From Paracoccaceae bacterium (GTDB lineage: Bacteria; Pseudomonadota; Alphaproteobacteria; Rhodobacterales; Rhodobacteraceae), in contig JALSGY010000007.1 in the NCBI GenBank assembly GCA_026982515.1, positions 1-6,788 of the forward strand: a DNA stretch of 6,788 nt, read 5' to 3'. The notes under the pieces are model-generated. The model was given only the letters and a program-made list of their open reading frames with translations, was not told the DNA's origin and ran no database searches. This document shows, piece by piece, positions 5,286-6,788 of this stretch; positions within the stretch are counted from its first letter, which is position 1, and the number at the start of each line of letters is the position of its first letter. The translations under genes were made by a program, and so were the position numbers.

Positions 5286-6404
5286 ATGCAGCCCGAACTC
5301 GCAGCGGAATCACCCATGGCCCTTGCCCCGACGATCACCGAAAGACTGGCCCGTGCCCGGGCCGATCTGCGCATGGGCGTGCCGGTGGTGCTGGCCTCCG
5401 GAAGCGAGGCGATTCTCGCGGTGCCGGCGGAAACGGTGGACGAGGGCCGCCTGGCCGCTTTTCGCACCCTGGGCCAGCCGGTGGTGGCGATCACCCGCCA
5501 CCGCGCACAAACCCTCAAGGCGCGGGCCTATGACGGCGACATCGCCCGCGTCGTGGTGCCGGAATTTGCCGGGGTTGCCTGGATCACCGCCCTGGCCGAT
5601 CCGGCGGGCGATCTGAACGCGCCAATGAAGGGGCCGCTGAAATCCCTGCGCAACGGAGAGGCCGGGCTGCACCGACTGGCCCTGGCGCTGGCCAAGGAGG
5701 CGCGTCTGCTGCCGGCGGCGCTCGCGGTGACGGTGCAGGACGCGCCGGCCCTGGCCGCGCGCGAACAGTTGACGATGATCGACGCCGACGCGGCCGCCCC
5801 CGTGCTGGCCGATGCCACGCGGATGAACCCGGTGGTCAGCGCCCGCCTGCCGCTGGAGGTCTCCACCGCCGGGCGGCTGCATGTCTTCCGCCCCGAGGAC
5901 GGTAGCGAAGAGCATTACGCGGTGGAAATCGGCCGCCCCGCGCGTGATGCACCGGTGCTGGCGCGGCTGCATTCGGCCTGTTTCACCGGCGATCTTCTGG
6001 GCAGCCTGAAATGCGATTGCGGCGCCCAGCTGCACGCCGCACTGGCCCGGATGGGGCAGGAGGGCACGGGCGTGCTGCTCTATCTCAGTCAGGAGGGGCG
6101 CGGCATCGGGCTGGCCAACAAGATGCGCGCCTATTCGCTGCAGGATCAGGGGTTTGACACGGTGGAGGCCAACCACCGCCTCGGCTTCGAGGATGACGAG
6201 CGCGATTTCCGCATCGGCGCCTCGATCCTGAAACGGCTGGGCTTTTCGTCGGTACGGCTTCTTACCAACAACCCCGCCAAGGTGGCGATGATGCAGGCCC
6301 ACGGCATCGAGGTGGCCGAGCGGGTGCCCTTGAAGGTGGGGCGCACCCGCCACAACGAGGGCTACCTGGACACCAAGGCCCGCAAGTCCGGCCACCTGCT
6401 GTGA
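5286..6404 (+). CDS. ribA: GTP cyclohydrolase II with degenerate RibB-like N-terminal domain
   Basis: A 372-residue protein. Residues 195-372 are a full GTP cyclohydrolase II, which converts GTP to diaminohydroxypyrimidine phosphate in the first committed step of riboflavin synthesis. The zinc cysteines are C232, C243 and C245 in ACFTGDLLGSLKCDCG. The GTP-binding/catalytic block is SQEGRGIGLANKMRAYSLQD at 268-287, then VEANHRLGF (293-301), LLTNNPAKV (325-333) and the terminal KxGHLL. Residues about 17-190 align by eye with DHBP synthase (RibB) but lack its acidic D-D-E-D-R-E-N-E-G-D loop and its G-H-T-E-A motif, so that half is probably not catalytic. The start is uncertain. ATG 5286 has AAAGG (5274-5278) at good spacing, but ATG 5316 (362 residues, MALAPTI) fits the remembered start of related proteins. 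It diverges from cenR, and a flavoprotein gene begins 16 bp after its stop. Confidence 0.95.
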   Translation: MQPELAAESPMALAPTITERLARARADLRMGVPVVLASGSEAILAVPAETVDEGRLAAFRTLGQPVVAITRHRAQTLKARAYDGDIARVVVPEFAGVAWITALADPAGDLNAPMKGPLKSLRNGEAGLHRLALALAKEARLLPAALAVTVQDAPALAAREQLTMIDADAAAPVLADATRMNPVVSARLPLEVSTAGRLHVFRPEDGSEEHYAVEIGRPARDAPVLARLHSACFTGDLLGSLKCDCGAQLHAALARMGQEGTGVLLYLSQEGRGIGLANKMRAYSLQDQGFDTVEANHRLGFEDDERDFRIGASILKRLGFSSVRLLTNNPAKVAMMQAHGIEVAERVPLKVGRTRHNEGYLDTKARKSGHLL

Positions 6405-6420
6405 TCCCCATGGCGGCGCG

Positions 6421-6788
6421 ATGAACGAGGTACTGGTGATTGGCGCCGGCCCGGCCGGGCTGATGGCGGCCGAACGGCTGGCGCGCGCCGGCCACAGCGT
6501 GGTGGTGGCCGAGGGGCGCCCCTCGGCGGGGCGCAAGCTGCTGATGGCGGGAAAGTCCGGGCTGAACCTGACGAAAGACGAACCCTTCGCGCAATTCCTG
6601 GGCCATTACGGTGCAAGCGCCGCCGTGATGCGCCCGATGCTTGAAGCCTTCGGCCCCGAGCAGGTTAAGGCCTGGGCCCGCACCCTGGGGCAGGAGGTTT
6701 TCACCGGCTCTTCCGGGCGGGTGTTTCCGCGCACGATGAAGGCCTCGCCGCTTCTGCGCGCCTGGCTGCAGAGGCTGGCCGGGCAGGG
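6421..6788 (+). CDS. NAD(P)/FAD-dependent oxidoreductase, TIGR03862/BaiN-like flavoprotein, N-terminal part
   Basis: The first 122 residues are present; the gene runs off the right edge. Residues 4-31 form the FAD-binding Rossmann unit with G8-A-G10-P-A-G13 and the acidic residue E31 at the end of strand 2. A-G-R-K-L-L-M-A-G-K-S-G-L-N-L-T at 36-51 is the signature of the HI0933/BaiN-like flavoprotein superfamily. S-S-G-R-V-F-P-R-T-M-K-A-S-P-L-L-R-A-W-L at 97-116 is typical of its PP_4765-type branch. The physiological substrate of this branch is unknown. The ATG at 6421 is chosen because the ATG at 6410 meets a stop after four codons. No good Shine-Dalgarno sequence is visible, so translation may follow ribA, whose stop is 16 bp upstream. 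That suggests co-transcription with ribA, which would pair a flavin-pathway enzyme with a flavin-using protein, but the link is inference. Confidence 0.88.
   Translation, partial: MNEVLVIGAGPAGLMAAERLARAGHSVVVAEGRPSAGRKLLMAGKSGLNLTKDEPFAQFLGHYGASAAVMRPMLEAFGPEQVKAWARTLGQEVFTGSSGRVFPRTMKASPLLRAWLQRLAGQ

Noticed and set aside
4558..5616. 352-codon + strand frame across cenR and into ribA
   Set aside because: It is antisense to the response regulator and then out of frame in ribA, with composition typical of a shadow frame.
5310..6536. 408-codon open frame on the minus strand opposite ribA
   Set aside because: Its translation is low in complexity (Gln/His/Gly/Arg-rich), matches no family, and lies fully antisense to a well-conserved enzyme. 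Long antisense frames are expected in GC-rich DNA.
1..6788. Search for a defence island, CRISPR array, mobile element or tRNA
   Set aside because: No repeat array, transposase, integrase, toxin-antitoxin pair or tRNA-like fold was seen; genes are housekeeping or regulatory and codon use looks uniform.

Overview
This is a high-GC window with dense, ordinary chromosomal gene packing. The proteins look like those of an alphaproteobacterium, most probably in or near the Rhodobacteraceae. The best pointers are a CenR-type response regulator, a thioredoxin/LON-domain/Trm112-like gene trio, and a GTP cyclohydrolase II with a decayed RibB-like N-terminal domain. This placement is from recognising protein families, not from a database search. 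I see no insertion sequence, integrase, phage gene, CRISPR array, rRNA or tRNA.

Layout. 1-384 (-) is the N-terminal 128 residues of an amidase-signature enzyme, cut by the window edge. It diverges from a UbiH/UbiF-type flavin monooxygenase at 466-1692 (+), which probably acts in ubiquinone synthesis. That gene converges, 24 bp apart, on a minus-strand cluster read right to left: a thioredoxin-fold chaperedoxin of the CnoX/YbbN type (3487-2576), a stand-alone LON substrate-binding-domain protein (2549-1914) and a 66-residue Trm112-like protein (1917-1717). The last two overlap by four bases (ATGA), with a perfect Shine-Dalgarno sequence inside the upstream gene. Upstream of the cluster on the same strand lies exonuclease III (xth, 4359-3571). 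Above that is an OmpR/PhoB-type response regulator closely resembling CenR (5154-4468), followed by a clear intrinsic terminator at 4417-4390. From a 131-bp divergent intergenic region, ribA (5286-6404, +) runs rightward. It is followed 16 bp later by the start of a TIGR03862/BaiN-like flavoprotein, truncated by the window end.

How the genes relate. The trio looks like one protein-quality or thiol-stress operon: chaperedoxin, LON-type substrate-recognition domain, and a small partner protein. Xth supplies AP-endonuclease repair. CenR is, by family knowledge, an envelope regulator. RibA makes the first committed intermediate of riboflavin, and two flavoproteins lie in the window, though only one is adjacent to ribA.

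I did not find a clearly novel system. The items most worth a second look are the inactive-looking RibB-like half of RibA, the tight terminator/xth junction, the coupled LON/Trm112 pair with its missing zinc cysteines, and the shared divergent promoter region between cenR and ribA. Two start codons (xth and the thioredoxin gene) should be placed two codons downstream of the longest reading, because ribosome-binding-site spacing demands it.
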